64,000 nt of DNA from Pelomonas sp047654785 (lineage in GTDB: Bacteria; Pseudomonadota; Gammaproteobacteria; Burkholderiales; Burkholderiaceae_C): positions 1 to 64,000 of the forward strand of contig NZ_JASGKQ010000001.1 in the NCBI RefSeq assembly GCF_047654785.1, read 5' to 3'. The position numbers were made by a program, and so were the translations under genes. Below are positions 43,727 to 53,217 of this stretch, one piece after another. The notes beneath the pieces were generated by a model. It did no database searches, was not told the DNA's origin, and saw only the letters and a list, made by a program, of their open reading frames with translations. Position 1 is the first letter of the stretch, and the number at the start of each line of letters is the position of its first letter.

Positions 43727-44866
43727 ATGACGGGCCGCAGCGTCGGCGAGGTATCGCCGCAGAGTTTCCATTTCGACCAGCCGCTGCCGCTGCGCAGCGG
43801 CGCCAGCCTGCCGGCCTACGACCTGATGGTCGAGACCTACGGCCGGCTCGACGCCGCGCGCAGCAACGCGGTGCTGGTGTGCCATGCGCTGAACGCCAGC
43901 CACCACGTGGCCGGCACCTACGCGGGCCAGCCGCGCAGCGAGGGCTGGTGGGACAACCTCATCGGCCCGGGCAAGCCGCTGGACACGGACCGCTTCTTCG
44001 TCGTCTGCGTCAACAACCTGGGCTCGTGCTTCGGCTCGACGGGGCCGATGCACCTGAACCCGGCAACCGGCCGGGCCTGGGGCGCGGACTTCCCCGTCGT
44101 CACCGTGCAGGACTGGGTGGACGCGCAGGCCCGCGTCGTCGAGCGCCTGGGCATTGGCAGGCTGGCGGCGGTGCTGGGCGGCTCGCTCGGCGGCATGCAG
44201 GCGCTGGACTGGGCGCTGCGCTACCCCGAGCGGCTGGGCCACTGCATCGCCATCGCCACGGCGCCCAACCTGTCGGCGCAGAACATCGCCTTCAACGAGG
44301 TGGCGCGGCGCGCCATCGTCACCGACCCCGACTTCCACGGCGGCCACTACTACGAGCACGGCGTGGTGCCCAAGCGCGGCCTGCGCGTGGCGCGCATGAT
44401 CGGCCACATCACCTACCTGTCCGACGACGTGATGGCCGCGAAGTTCGGCCGCGAACTGAAGAGCGGCGCTTTAGGCTACTCCACGCAGGACGTCGAGTTC
44501 CAGATCGAGAGCTACCTGCGCCACCAGGGCGACAAGTTCAGCGACTACTTCGACGCCAACACCTACCTGCTGATCACCCGCGCGCTGGATTACTTCGACC
44601 CCGCGGCGGCGCATGGCGGCGACCTGGCGCGCGCCTTCGCCGCGGCGCGGGCGAAGTTCCTCGTCGCCAGCTTCACGACCGACTGGCGCTTCTCGCCCGA
44701 CCGCTCGCGCGAGATCGTCAAGGCGCTGCTCGACAACCGGCTGGACGTCAGCTACGCCGAGATCGACGCGCCGCACGGCCACGACGCCTTCCTGCTCGAC
44801 GACCCGCGCTACCACGGCGTGCTGCGCGCCTATTTCGAGCGCATTGCCAGCGAGGTGGCGCCATGA
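43727..44866 (+). CDS. metX: homoserine O-acyltransferase MetX
   Basis: A 379-residue alpha/beta-hydrolase that acylates homoserine, the first committed step of methionine synthesis. The nucleophile elbow is GGSLGGMQALDW near residue 150, oxyanion and acyl-site stretches are VNNLGSCFGSTGP and RAIVTDPDFHGGHY, and the catalytic His is in IDAPHGHDAFL. ATG 43727 has GGAGTGAGG upstream and follows the SAM-II leader. The stop overlaps metW by ATGA, the usual metXW pair. Proteobacterial members next to MetW often use succinyl-CoA; this is not decided here. Confidence 0.96.
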   Translation: MTGRSVGEVSPQSFHFDQPLPLRSGASLPAYDLMVETYGRLDAARSNAVLVCHALNASHHVAGTYAGQPRSEGWWDNLIGPGKPLDTDRFFVVCVNNLGSCFGSTGPMHLNPATGRAWGADFPVVTVQDWVDAQARVVERLGIGRLAAVLGGSLGGMQALDWALRYPERLGHCIAIATAPNLSAQNIAFNEVARRAIVTDPDFHGGHYYEHGVVPKRGLRVARMIGHITYLSDDVMAAKFGRELKSGALGYSTQDVEFQIESYLRHQGDKFSDYFDANTYLLITRALDYFDPAAAHGGDLARAFAAARAKFLVASFTTDWRFSPDRSREIVKALLDNRLDVSYAEIDAPHGHDAFLLDDPRYHGVLRAYFERIASEVAP

Positions 44867-45438
44867 GTTTCGACCCTGCCATCGCCGCGCTGGTGCCGCC
44901 CGGCTCGCGCGTGCTCGACCTCGGCTGCGGCACCGGCGAGCTGCTGGAGCACCTCATCCGGCACAAGGGCTGCACCGGCTACGGCGTGGAACTGGACGAC
45001 GCCAACCTGCTGGCCTGCGTGAAGCGCGGCGTCAACGTCATCCAGCGCAACCTGGAGGAGGGCCTGTCCATCTTCGAGGACCAGAGCTTCGACGTCGTGC
45101 TGCAGCTGGAGACGCTGCAGCACCTGCGCAATGCCGAGGCCATGCTGAAGGAGACAGCGCGCGTCGGCAAGATCGGCATCGTCAGCTTCCCCAACTTCGC
45201 GCACTGGCCCAACCGGCTGCAGGTGCTGACGGGCCGCATGCCCGTCACGCGCGCGCTGCCCTACGAGTGGTACGACACGCCCAACATCCGCGTCGGCACC
45301 TTCGCCGACTTCGGCGTGCTGGCGCGCAAGAACCGGCTGCGCATCCTGGACAGCTTCGGCCTGCAGGGCGGCGAGGTCGTGCGCACGCTGCCCAACCTGC
45401 GGGCCAGCGTGGCGGTGTTCAAGTTCGAGCGGGAGTGA
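44863..45438 (+). CDS. metW: methionine biosynthesis protein MetW
   Basis: A 191-residue class I methyltransferase-fold protein with the SAM-binding start RVLDLGCGTGELLEHL and the MetW-typical ETLQHLRNAEAMLKE, FPNFAHWPNRLQVLTGRMP and YDTPNIRVGTFADF. It is needed together with MetX for homoserine acylation in several proteobacteria. Translationally coupled with metX. Confidence 0.95.
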   Translation: MSFDPAIAALVPPGSRVLDLGCGTGELLEHLIRHKGCTGYGVELDDANLLACVKRGVNVIQRNLEEGLSIFEDQSFDVVLQLETLQHLRNAEAMLKETARVGKIGIVSFPNFAHWPNRLQVLTGRMPVTRALPYEWYDTPNIRVGTFADFGVLARKNRLRILDSFGLQGGEVVRTLPNLRASVAVFKFERE

Positions 45439-45509
45439 GCGCGGGGGCCGCGCGGGCGGCCCGAGGCCTAAACTGCCCGGCTGCGCCACAAGCGCCCAAG
45501 GAGCACGCC

Positions 45510-46985
45510 ATGAATGCACGCGACCCCCACCTGCCCCTGCAAGCCGACGAGGCCACCGCGCTGGGCGCCTTCGCCGAACGCGTGTGGGACGAGGAAATCG
45601 TCCCCGCGCTGACCGACTACATCGCCATCCCGGCCAAGAGCCCGATGTTCGACGCCGACTGGGCGGCGAACGGCCACATCGAGAAGGTGCTGACCACGGC
45701 CGCCGCCTGGGTGGAGGGCAAGAAGGTCGCGGGCCTGACGCTGGAGGTGGTGCGCATCCCCGGCCGCACGCCGGTGATCTTCTTCGAGGTGCCCGCGACC
45801 AAGGCCGGCTGCACCGACACCGTCCTGCTGTACGGCCACCTGGACAAGCAGCCCGAGTTCAGCGGCTGGCGCAGCGACCTCGGTCCCTGGACGCCCAAGT
45901 ACGAGAACGGCCTGCTCTACGGCCGCGGCGGCGCGGACGACGGCTACGCGGTCTACGCGTCGCTGACGGCCATCATGGCGCTGGACAGCCAAGGCATCCC
46001 GCGCCCGCGCTGCGTCGGCCTGATCGAGACGTGTGAAGAGAGCGGCTCCTTCGACCTGCCGGCCTACATCGACCTGCTGAAGGCGCGCCTGGGCAACGTG
46101 TCGCTCGTCGTCTGCCTGGACTCCGGCGCCGGCAACTACGACCAGCTCTGGCTGACCACCTCGCTGCGCGGCATGGTGTCGGGCGTGCTGAAGGTGGAGG
46201 TGCTGGCCGAGGGCATCCACAGCGGCGACGGCTCGGGCGTCGTGCCGTCGAGCTTCCGCATCCTGCGCCAGGTGCTGGACCGGCTGGAGGACAGCCGGAC
46301 CGGCCGCTTGCTGCCCGAGAGCTTCCACTGCGAGATCCCCGGCGCGCGGCTGGACCAGGCGCGGGCGACCGCCGCCATCCTGAAGGACGAGGTCTACAAG
46401 CGCATGCCCTGGGCCTGCGGCGCGGACGGCGGCCCGGTGCTGCCGGTGACCCGCGACCCGGTCGAGGTGCTGCTCAACCGCACCTGGCGGCCGACGCTGT
46501 CGGTGACCGGCGTGGACGGCTTCCCGGAGCTGAAGAACGCCGGCAACGTGCTGCGGCCCTACACCGCGTTCAAGCTGTCGCTGCGCCTGCCGCCGCTGAT
46601 CGACGGCAACGCCGCCGCGCTGCAGCTCAAGGCGCTGCTGGAGGACAACGCGCCCTACAACGCCAAGGTCACGTTCACCCCTGACGGCCGCGCCGGCGCC
46701 TACGGCGCGACCGGCTGGAACACGCCCGAGCTGTCGCCCTGGCTCAGCCGGGCGCTCGACGACGCCAGCCAGGCCCACTTCGGCGCGCCGGTCGGCTACA
46801 TCGGCCAGGGCGGCACCATCCCGCTGATGAGCATGCTGCAGAAGGGCTTCCCGGCCGCGCAGATGATGGTCTGCGGCGTGCTGGGTCCGAAGAGCAACGC
46901 GCACGGGCCGAACGAGTTCCTGCACGTGCCCTACGGCAAGCGGCTGACCGCCGCGGTCGCGCAAGTGATGGCCGCGCATCCGTGA
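45510..46985 (+). CDS. M20 family zinc metallopeptidase
   Basis: A 491-residue peptidase of the M20/M25/M40 family that usually removes C-terminal or dipeptide residues. Zinc and catalytic motifs: LLYGHLDKQPEFSGW (His and Asp), GRGGADDGYAVYAS (bridging Asp), TCEESGSFDLPAY (general-base Glu pair), and SNAHGPNEFLHV (last His). A dimerisation domain is inserted between these. No signal peptide is visible. It is 72 bp after metW, and may be in the same transcript. The substrate is unknown. Confidence 0.9.
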   Translation: MNARDPHLPLQADEATALGAFAERVWDEEIVPALTDYIAIPAKSPMFDADWAANGHIEKVLTTAAAWVEGKKVAGLTLEVVRIPGRTPVIFFEVPATKAGCTDTVLLYGHLDKQPEFSGWRSDLGPWTPKYENGLLYGRGGADDGYAVYASLTAIMALDSQGIPRPRCVGLIETCEESGSFDLPAYIDLLKARLGNVSLVVCLDSGAGNYDQLWLTTSLRGMVSGVLKVEVLAEGIHSGDGSGVVPSSFRILRQVLDRLEDSRTGRLLPESFHCEIPGARLDQARATAAILKDEVYKRMPWACGADGGPVLPVTRDPVEVLLNRTWRPTLSVTGVDGFPELKNAGNVLRPYTAFKLSLRLPPLIDGNAAALQLKALLEDNAPYNAKVTFTPDGRAGAYGATGWNTPELSPWLSRALDDASQAHFGAPVGYIGQGGTIPLMSMLQKGFPAAQMMVCGVLGPKSNAHGPNEFLHVPYGKRLTAAVAQVMAAHP

Positions 46986-47067
46986 CCCACCCCCTACGCG
47001 CTTCGCGCGCCCCCTCAAGGGGGCAACCCGCGCCGACCGGCAAAGCCGGATCGGCGGGGTTCGCTGG
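46986..47067. repeat. GC-rich dispersed element, copy B
   Basis: Contains CGCGCCCCCTCAAGGGGGC and a second inverted repeat around GCCGACCGGCAAAGCCGGATCGG, related to the elements at 25,929, 53,218 and 63,597. It lies between the M20 peptidase and the LysR gene. Confidence 0.7.
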
Positions 47068-47121
47068 GAAAGGCACGCCGTCGCGGCATGCGGAGCACCG
47101 CCCGGCGGATTGCCTCAGCGC

Positions 47122-48069
47122 ATGGATCAGTTAAGGGCGATCAAGGTCTTCGTCCGCGTCATCGACGAGGGCAGCTTCGCCGCCGCCGCGCGGGCGCTGG
47201 ACCTGGCGCCCGCGGTCGTCACCCGCCTGATCGCCGAGCTGGAGGAGCACCTCGGCACGCGGCTGCTGAACCGCACGACGCGGCGGCTGTCGCTGACCGA
47301 GATCGGCGAGGCCTACCTGGAGCGCGCCCGGCGCATCCTGGCCGACGTGGACGAGGCGGCCGCGCTGGCCGCGTCGGCCACGCAGGAGGTGCGCGGCCTG
47401 CTGCGCGTGCTGTGCCCGCCGGCCTTCGCGGTCCACCAGCTCGCCAAGCACCTGCCGGCCTTCCACCGCGCCCACCCGCTGGTGACGGTGGAGATCACCT
47501 CGCCCGGCCCGGTGGAAACCGTGGGCGACGGCTACGACCTGACCATCTTCCTGACCCGCAGCCCGCTGGACGGCGACTTCGTCGCCCGGCGGCTGGCGCG
47601 CAGCGAATTCATCATGTGCGCCTCGCCCGACTACCTGGACCGGCGCGGCCGGCCGCAGCATCCGCGCGAGCTGAAGGCGCATGACGCGCTGCTGCGGCCC
47701 ACGCCGTCGCTGATGCGCGGCCTGACGCTGCAGCGCGGCGACGGCGGCGAGGAGATCACGCTGCCCATCGCGCCGTTGCGCGCCGTGCTGGCGACCGCGC
47801 ACATGGACACCAACTACGCCGCCGCGCTGCACGGCCTGGGCATCGCCGGGCTGCCCAGCTTCATGGTCGAGGAGGCGCTGCTGGAGCAGGCGCTGGAGCG
47901 CGTGATGCCGCAATGGCGGCTGTTCAGCACCACGCTGTGGGCCGGCATGCCGACGCGCAAGTACGTGCCGGCGCGCACGCGCGCCTTCCTGGATTTCCTG
48001 CTGGAGATCTTCGGCGGCGAGGACGAAGACCCCTGGCTGGTCGCCGCCGGCTGCGCGACCCGGCCGTGA
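47122..48069 (+). CDS. LysR-family transcriptional regulator
   Basis: A 315-residue regulator with the N-terminal winged helix-turn-helix (LRAIKVFVRVIDEGSFAAAA, VVTRLIAELEEHLGTRLLN) and a periplasmic-binding-protein-like effector domain (VEITSPGPVETVGDGYDLTI). The start MDQLRAIKVF at 47122 is normal for the family. It is convergent with the next gene and not divergent from any obvious target, so its regulon is unknown. The subgroup resembles those with LMDGDFVARRL-type effector domains in Burkholderiales. Confidence 0.9.
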   Translation: MDQLRAIKVFVRVIDEGSFAAAARALDLAPAVVTRLIAELEEHLGTRLLNRTTRRLSLTEIGEAYLERARRILADVDEAAALAASATQEVRGLLRVLCPPAFAVHQLAKHLPAFHRAHPLVTVEITSPGPVETVGDGYDLTIFLTRSPLDGDFVARRLARSEFIMCASPDYLDRRGRPQHPRELKAHDALLRPTPSLMRGLTLQRGDGGEEITLPIAPLRAVLATAHMDTNYAAALHGLGIAGLPSFMVEEALLEQALERVMPQWRLFSTTLWAGMPTRKYVPARTRAFLDFLLEIFGGEDEDPWLVAAGCATRP

Positions 48070-48630
48070 TCAGCGCAGGCTGAAGCCCAGCTCGAAGAGC
48101 GCCGGGTGGCGCAGCTCCATCGCCCGTTTCAGCGGCGCGAAGGCGATGTAGCGGCTGGCCGTGCCGGCGACGTAGGCCAGCAGCCGGCGCTCCTCGGCAT
48201 GGCCCTCGGGCAGACCCGCCAGTTGCGCCAGGTGCTGGCGCAGCGCGCTCCACTCCAGCCGCCGCCAGTACTCGCCGAAGTCGGCCGCCAGGGCCTCGTC
48301 CAGCTGCCCGGCCGCGCGGCAGGCCTCCCAGTGGCGCACGGCCCAGTCGATCTGCTGCGCCTCGTCCCAGGCCAGCTCGGCCGGGCGCAGCAGCGCCGCG
48401 AGGGCGTCGGTGGCGCTGCCCTGCGGCGCGTCGTCGACCAGGCGCTGCAGCACGGCGTCCAGGCCGGTGTCGGCGATGCGGGCCAGCCCGGCGCGCAGCG
48501 CGGCGGCGTCCGGCGCCACCGGCGCGGGCGGCTGCTCGCGCAGTGCGGCGCAGGCGGCGCGCAGCAGGCGGTCGGTGTCGGCCGGCGCGGCCTGGACGGC
48601 GGCGATCAGGGAGGCGGTCTGGGGAATCAT
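48070..48630 (-). CDS. AmgK-like C-terminal domain protein without kinase half
   Basis: A 186-residue protein of unclear family. From about residue 75 it resembles the C-terminal half of the sugar kinase AmgK: LAALLRPAELAWDEAQQIDW, WEACRAAGQLD, DFGEYWRRLEWSALRQHL, and TASRYIAFAPLKRAMEL. The N-terminal 70 residues show no ATP-site or HGD/D catalytic motifs. In many beta- and gammaproteobacteria amgK sits divergent from lptD exactly here. I infer a decayed or repurposed relic, but the match is from memory and the protein could be an unrelated family. Confidence 0.5.
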   Translation of the reverse strand: MIPQTASLIAAVQAAPADTDRLLRAACAALREQPPAPVAPDAAALRAGLARIADTGLDAVLQRLVDDAPQGSATDALAALLRPAELAWDEAQQIDWAVRHWEACRAAGQLDEALAADFGEYWRRLEWSALRQHLAQLAGLPEGHAEERRLLAYVAGTASRYIAFAPLKRAMELRHPALFELGFSLR

Positions 48631-48707
48631 GGAAAGGCCCTCGTGGATAATGAAATTCTAAGAAGCCGGCCTCGGCGACCCTCCCGTCCTCGCGTCTCCT
48701 GCCGTCC

Positions 48708-51077
48708 GTGCCGCGCCCGCATCGCCCCCCCCGTCCCGCCCCGCTGCCCCCGCTGATCGCCCTGGCCCTGTGTGCCTGGGGCGGGGCGCATGCGCAGCAG
48801 GCCGCGCCCGAGGATTCGATGCCGCTGCTGCGTAGCAGCCGTGTGCTGGGCACCCCGGCCCGGCCGGCGCTGGTCATCAGCGCCCGCGAGGTGACGGCCC
48901 AGACCGACCAGCAGGCCGACGCCCGCGGCGGCGTAGAGCTGCGCCAGGGCGCGGTGACGGTCAACGCCGACCAGCTCCATTACCGCGTCGTCGACGATTT
49001 CGCGCGGGCCGAGGGCAACGTCCGCATCGACCACAACGGCAACGTCTTCACCGGCCCGCTGCTGCAGCTGTACGTGTCCCGCTTCGAGGGCGAGTTCCTG
49101 ACGCCCAGCTTCTCGCTGGCCGCCACCGGCGGCGCGGGCAAGGCCCAGGTCGTCAGGTTCCAGGACAGCGAGCACCTCAGCGCCACCGAGGGCCGCTACA
49201 GCAGCTGCCCGGCCGTCGAGGACCAGGAGCCGGCCTGGCAGATCTCCGCCAGGCAGCTGCGCCTGGACCTGGCCGCCAACGAGGGCGAGGCCGAGGGCGC
49301 GGTGCTGCGCTTCCTGGGCGTGCCCATCCTGGCGGCGCCGTCGCTGAGCTTCCCGCTCAGCTCGGCGCGCAAGTCCGGCTGGCTGCCGCCCAACATCTTC
49401 CTGGACAACCGCAGCGGCCTGGAGCTGGGCGTTCCGTACTACTGGAACATCGCCCCGCAGCGCGACGCGACGGTGACGCCGTTCATGATGACCCGCCGGG
49501 GCGCCGGCGCCGATGCCGAGTTCCGCTACCTGGAGCCCGGCCACGCCGGCCGCATCAACGTGGACCTGCTGCCCAACGACCGCGTGTTCGGCCGGTCGCG
49601 CTGGAGCCTCAAGCTGCACAACGACGGGCAACTGGGCGACTGGCGCTACCGCTTCAACAGCGAGCGGGTCTCGGACGACGACTACTGGAAGGACCTGTCC
49701 CGCCGCGTCGAGAGCCAGACGCCGCGGCTGCTGGCCAGCGACTTCGTGCTGAACCGGCAGCGCGAGCTCTCCTGGGGCGTCATCGACACCTATGCCCGCG
49801 TGCAGCGCTGGCAGACGCTGCAGGGCGCGGACGCGCTGGCCCATTTCGACTCGCCCTACCAGCGCAGCCCGCAGGTCGGCATCCGCGTGACGACGGCGGC
49901 CGACGAGGCGGTGCTGGACAGCTTCCGCCCCTGGGGCCGCAAGGCGCGGCTGGAGGGCTCGCTGGAGCTGGAATACAACCGCTTCGACCTGCCCGGCTCG
50001 GCGCTGCCGGGCCAGCCGCGCGGCGGGCAGCGCGTGCATGCGCTGGGCCACCTGGCCGCGCCGGTGGGCGGCGAGGCCTGGTGGTTCATCCCGCGGCTGT
50101 CGTTCAACGCCGCGGCCTACGACCTGGAGCGCCCGCTGGACGACGGCCGCACCCGCATGAGCCGCGTCATTCCGACCTTCAGCATCGACCACGGCTGGGT
50201 CTTCGAGCGCGACACCCGGCTGTTCGGCCGCGCGATGCGCCAGAGCCTGGAGCCGCGCGTGCTGTACGTGAACACGCCGTTCCGCGACCAACTCGCGCTG
50301 CCCAACTTCGACGCCGCGCCCAAGGACTTCAACTTCGACTCCATCTACACCGACAACGAGTTCTCGGGCGTGGACCGGGTGTCGGACCTGCACGCCGTCA
50401 GCGTCGGCGCCACCAGCCGCTGGGTCAGCGCGGCCCGGGGCGAGGAGATCCTGCGCGTCGGCGCGGTGCAGCGCTTCCTGTTCCGCGACCAGCGCATCAC
50501 GCCGGACGGCCAGCCCGTCAAGCAGCGCTTCTCCGACCTGCTGCTGGCCGCCGCCGCGCACCTGGACGAGCGCTGGTGGGCCGACGGCACGCTGGAGTTC
50601 AACCCGGAAGCCAGGCGCTCGGTGCGCACCGTCATGCGCGCGCGCTACTCGCCCGGGCCGTTCAAGACCGTCAGCGTCGCCTACCGGCTGGCGCGCGGGC
50701 AGAGCGAGCAGGTCGAACTGGCCTGGCAGTGGCCGCTGTACGGCCAGCCCGTCACCCGGCGCGGCGCCGACAGCCGGGCCGCCGACTGCGGCGGCGCCTG
50801 GTACGGCGCGGGCCGCGTGCAGTACTCGCTGCGCGACAAGCGCCTGACCGACTCCGTGGCCGGCCTGGAATACGACGCCGGCTGCTGGGTGCTGCGCTTC
50901 GGGCTGGAGCGACTGTCCACCGGCCGCGCCGAAACCAACACCCGCTTGATGCTGCAGCTGGAGCTGGTGGGCCTGTCCCAGCTCGGCTCGAACGCCCTCA
51001 AGGTCTTGACGGACAATGTGCCCGGTTACCGCAGGCTGAGCTCCGACCGCTCGCCGAGTTCAGACTTCCTACCATGA
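48708..51077 (+). CDS. lptD: LPS assembly protein LptD
   Basis: A 789-residue outer-membrane protein that inserts LPS into the outer leaflet with LptE. Signal peptide (PPLIALALCAWGGAHAQ), an N-terminal OstA-like jellyroll (ADQLHYRVVDDFARAEGNVR), and a long C-terminal beta-barrel (FLDNRSGLELGVPYYWNIAP, SLEPRVLYVNTPFRDQ). Mature cysteines include those in YSSCPA, ADCGGA and AGCWVLR. The start is GTG 48708. The stop overlaps surA by ATGA, the usual lptD-surA pair. Confidence 0.96.
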   Translation: MPRPHRPPRPAPLPPLIALALCAWGGAHAQQAAPEDSMPLLRSSRVLGTPARPALVISAREVTAQTDQQADARGGVELRQGAVTVNADQLHYRVVDDFARAEGNVRIDHNGNVFTGPLLQLYVSRFEGEFLTPSFSLAATGGAGKAQVVRFQDSEHLSATEGRYSSCPAVEDQEPAWQISARQLRLDLAANEGEAEGAVLRFLGVPILAAPSLSFPLSSARKSGWLPPNIFLDNRSGLELGVPYYWNIAPQRDATVTPFMMTRRGAGADAEFRYLEPGHAGRINVDLLPNDRVFGRSRWSLKLHNDGQLGDWRYRFNSERVSDDDYWKDLSRRVESQTPRLLASDFVLNRQRELSWGVIDTYARVQRWQTLQGADALAHFDSPYQRSPQVGIRVTTAADEAVLDSFRPWGRKARLEGSLELEYNRFDLPGSALPGQPRGGQRVHALGHLAAPVGGEAWWFIPRLSFNAAAYDLERPLDDGRTRMSRVIPTFSIDHGWVFERDTRLFGRAMRQSLEPRVLYVNTPFRDQLALPNFDAAPKDFNFDSIYTDNEFSGVDRVSDLHAVSVGATSRWVSAARGEEILRVGAVQRFLFRDQRITPDGQPVKQRFSDLLLAAAAHLDERWWADGTLEFNPEARRSVRTVMRARYSPGPFKTVSVAYRLARGQSEQVELAWQWPLYGQPVTRRGADSRAADCGGAWYGAGRVQYSLRDKRLTDSVAGLEYDAGCWVLRFGLERLSTGRAETNTRLMLQLELVGLSQLGSNALKVLTDNVPGYRRLSSDRSPSSDFLP

Positions 51078-52378
51078 TCCATCGCCTCGTTCCCCTCGTT
51101 CTGGCCCTGGCAGCCTGCCACGCCACGGCCCAGACGCCGCCGCCCACGCTGCAGCCGGGGGACTACATCGCCGCGGTCGTCAACCAGGACGTCGTGGCCG
51201 CCAGCGAGGTGGTGCAGCGCACGGAGCGGCTGCGCGCCGAGGCCCGCCAGCGCGGCGAGGTGATGCCCGAGACGGCCGGCCTGCACAAGCAGGCGCTGGA
51301 GGCGCTGATCGAGGACCGCGTGCTCGTCACCTACGCCCGCGAGAACGGCGCCAGGATCGACGAGGCCGAGCTGGACCGCGTGGTGGCCAACGTGGCCGCG
51401 CAGAACAAGCTGTCCATGGCCCAGCTGCGCGAGCGGCTGAAGGCCGACGGCACCGACTACAAGGCCTTCCGCGAGAACCTGCGCGACCAGATGATGACCG
51501 AGCGGGTGCGCGAGCGCGAGGTGCAGGGCCGCATCAAGGTGACCGACGCCGAGATCGACGCTTACCTCGACAAGAAGCGCGCCGCGCTGGACCAGGGCGG
51601 CCAGATCAACCTGGCGCAGGTGCTGGTGCCGGTGCCCGAGGGCGCGCCGGAGGCCGTCGTCGCCGAGAAGCGCGCGCGCGCCGAGGCCGCGCTGGCCCGC
51701 ATCAAGGGCGGCGAGGACTTCGCCGCCGTCGCCCGCGACGTCTCCGAGGACAGCAACAAGGCGCGCGGCGGCGAGATCGGCCTGCGCCCGGCGGACCGGC
51801 TGCCCGACCTCTTCGTCACGGCCGTCAAGGACCTGAAGGCCGGCCAGGTCGCGCCCGGGCTGCTGCGCAGCGGCGCGGGCTTCCACATCCTGAAGGTCGT
51901 CGAGCGCCAGGGCGGCGCGTCGCTGACCCAGGCGCTGCAGACCCATGCCCGCCACATCCTGCTGCGCCCCTCGGCCCAGCTGACGGCGGAAGTGGCCGCG
52001 CGCCGCCTGGCCGAGTACAAGCGCCAGATCGAGACCGGCCAGGCCACCTTCGAGCAGATCGCCCGGGCCAACTCCGAGGACGGCAGCGCGGAAGCCGGCG
52101 GCGACCTGGGCTGGATGGGCGCGGGCGGCTTCGTGCCCGAGTTCGAGGAGGCGATGAACGCGCTGCCGCTGAACGGCATCTCCGGGCCCGTCATGTCGCG
52201 CTTCGGCGTGCACCTGATCCAGGTGCTGGAGCGCCGCACGGTCGAGGTCGAGATGAAGCAGCTGCGCGACCAGGCCCGCGCCGCGCTGCGCGAGCAGAAG
52301 TACGACGAGGCCTACCAGGAGTGGGTCAAGGACCTGCGCGCCAAGGCCTTCGTCGAAGTCCGGGAATGGCAGGACTGA
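51074..52378 (+). CDS. surA: periplasmic chaperone and peptidyl-prolyl isomerase SurA
   Basis: A 434-residue chaperone for outer-membrane proteins. Signal peptide (RLVPLVLALAACHATAQ), N-terminal SurA domain (VNQDVVAASEVVQRTERLR), two parvulin domains (INLAQVLVPVPEGAPE ... ARHILLRPSAQLT with GDLGWMGAGGFVPEFEEA), and a C-terminal helix. It helps fold LptD and porins. Coupled with lptD. Confidence 0.95.
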   Translation: MIHRLVPLVLALAACHATAQTPPPTLQPGDYIAAVVNQDVVAASEVVQRTERLRAEARQRGEVMPETAGLHKQALEALIEDRVLVTYARENGARIDEAELDRVVANVAAQNKLSMAQLRERLKADGTDYKAFRENLRDQMMTERVREREVQGRIKVTDAEIDAYLDKKRAALDQGGQINLAQVLVPVPEGAPEAVVAEKRARAEAALARIKGGEDFAAVARDVSEDSNKARGGEIGLRPADRLPDLFVTAVKDLKAGQVAPGLLRSGAGFHILKVVERQGGASLTQALQTHARHILLRPSAQLTAEVAARRLAEYKRQIETGQATFEQIARANSEDGSAEAGGDLGWMGAGGFVPEFEEAMNALPLNGISGPVMSRFGVHLIQVLERRTVEVEMKQLRDQARAALREQKYDEAYQEWVKDLRAKAFVEVREWQD

Positions 52379-52419
52379 CCCACCGGCTGCCGGTCGGCGC
52401 GGCGGCCACGGGGTAATCC

Positions 52420-53190
52420 ATGAAATCACACATCCCCAGGAAGCGCTTCGGCCAGCATTTCCTGACCGACAAAGCGCTGATCGACGGGATCATCGACCTG
52501 ATCGACCCCCGGGCCGGCGAGACCCTGGTCGAGATCGGCCCCGGCCTGGGCGCGCTGACGCTGCCGCTGCTGGCGCGCCACCGGCCGCTGACCGTCATCG
52601 AGCTGGACCGCGACCTGGCCGCGCGGCTGCGCCAGCGCGGCGACGTCGAGGTCGTCGAGAGCGACGTGCTGAAGGTCGATTTCCGCGTGCTCGCCGCCGC
52701 CAAGGGCGCGAAGCTGCGCGTCGTCGGCAACCTGCCGTACAACATCTCCACGCCCATCCTGTTCCACCTGCTGGACGCGGTGGACGCCGTGGTGGACCAG
52801 CACTTCATGCTGCAGAAGGAGGTGGTGGACCGCATGGCCGCCGCACCGGGCGGCAAGGACTACGGGCGCCTGAGCGTGATGCTGCAGTGGCGCTACGGCA
52901 TCGAATCGGTGCTGGACGTGCCGCCCGAGGCCTTCGACCCGCCGCCGCGCGTGGACTCGGCCATCGTGCGCATGCGGCCGCTGGCCCAGCCCCCCGCGCT
53001 GGACCCGGCGCTGCTGGGCGCGCTGGTGACCAGCGCCTTCTCGCAGCGCCGCAAGCTGCTGCGCCACAGCCTGGGCCGCTGGCTGGCCGAGCGCGGCTAC
53101 GCCGGGGCCTTCGACCTGCAACGCCGGGCCGAGGAAGTGCCGGTCGGCGAATTCGTCGCGCTGGCGCTGGAAATGAAGAAGCCCGCCTGA
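52420..53190 (+). CDS. rsmA: 16S rRNA dimethyladenosine transferase RsmA (KsgA)
   Basis: A 256-residue enzyme that dimethylates two adenosines near the 3' end of 16S rRNA. Family marks: KSHIPRKRFGQHFLTD start, VEIGPGLGALTLPLL SAM site, NLPYNISTPILFHLL catalytic segment, and FSQRRKLLRHSL. Normal length. The usual pdxA gene between surA and rsmA is missing. A strong terminator overlaps the stop codon. Confidence 0.97.
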   Translation: MKSHIPRKRFGQHFLTDKALIDGIIDLIDPRAGETLVEIGPGLGALTLPLLARHRPLTVIELDRDLAARLRQRGDVEVVESDVLKVDFRVLAAAKGAKLRVVGNLPYNISTPILFHLLDAVDAVVDQHFMLQKEVVDRMAAAPGGKDYGRLSVMLQWRYGIESVLDVPPEAFDPPPRVDSAIVRMRPLAQPPALDPALLGALVTSAFSQRRKLLRHSLGRWLAERGYAGAFDLQRRAEEVPVGEFVALALEMKKPA

Positions 53191-53206
53191 AAAGGCGGGC
53201 TTCTTC
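53175..53206 (+). terminator. terminator overlapping the rsmA stop codon
   Basis: GAAGAAGCCCGCC and GGCGGGCTTCTTC form a 13-bp perfect stem; the loop TGAAAA holds the rsmA TGA. A T-containing tail (TTCTTCTCC) is part of the right arm. Confidence 0.85.
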
Positions 53207-53217
53207 TCCTCCAGCAG

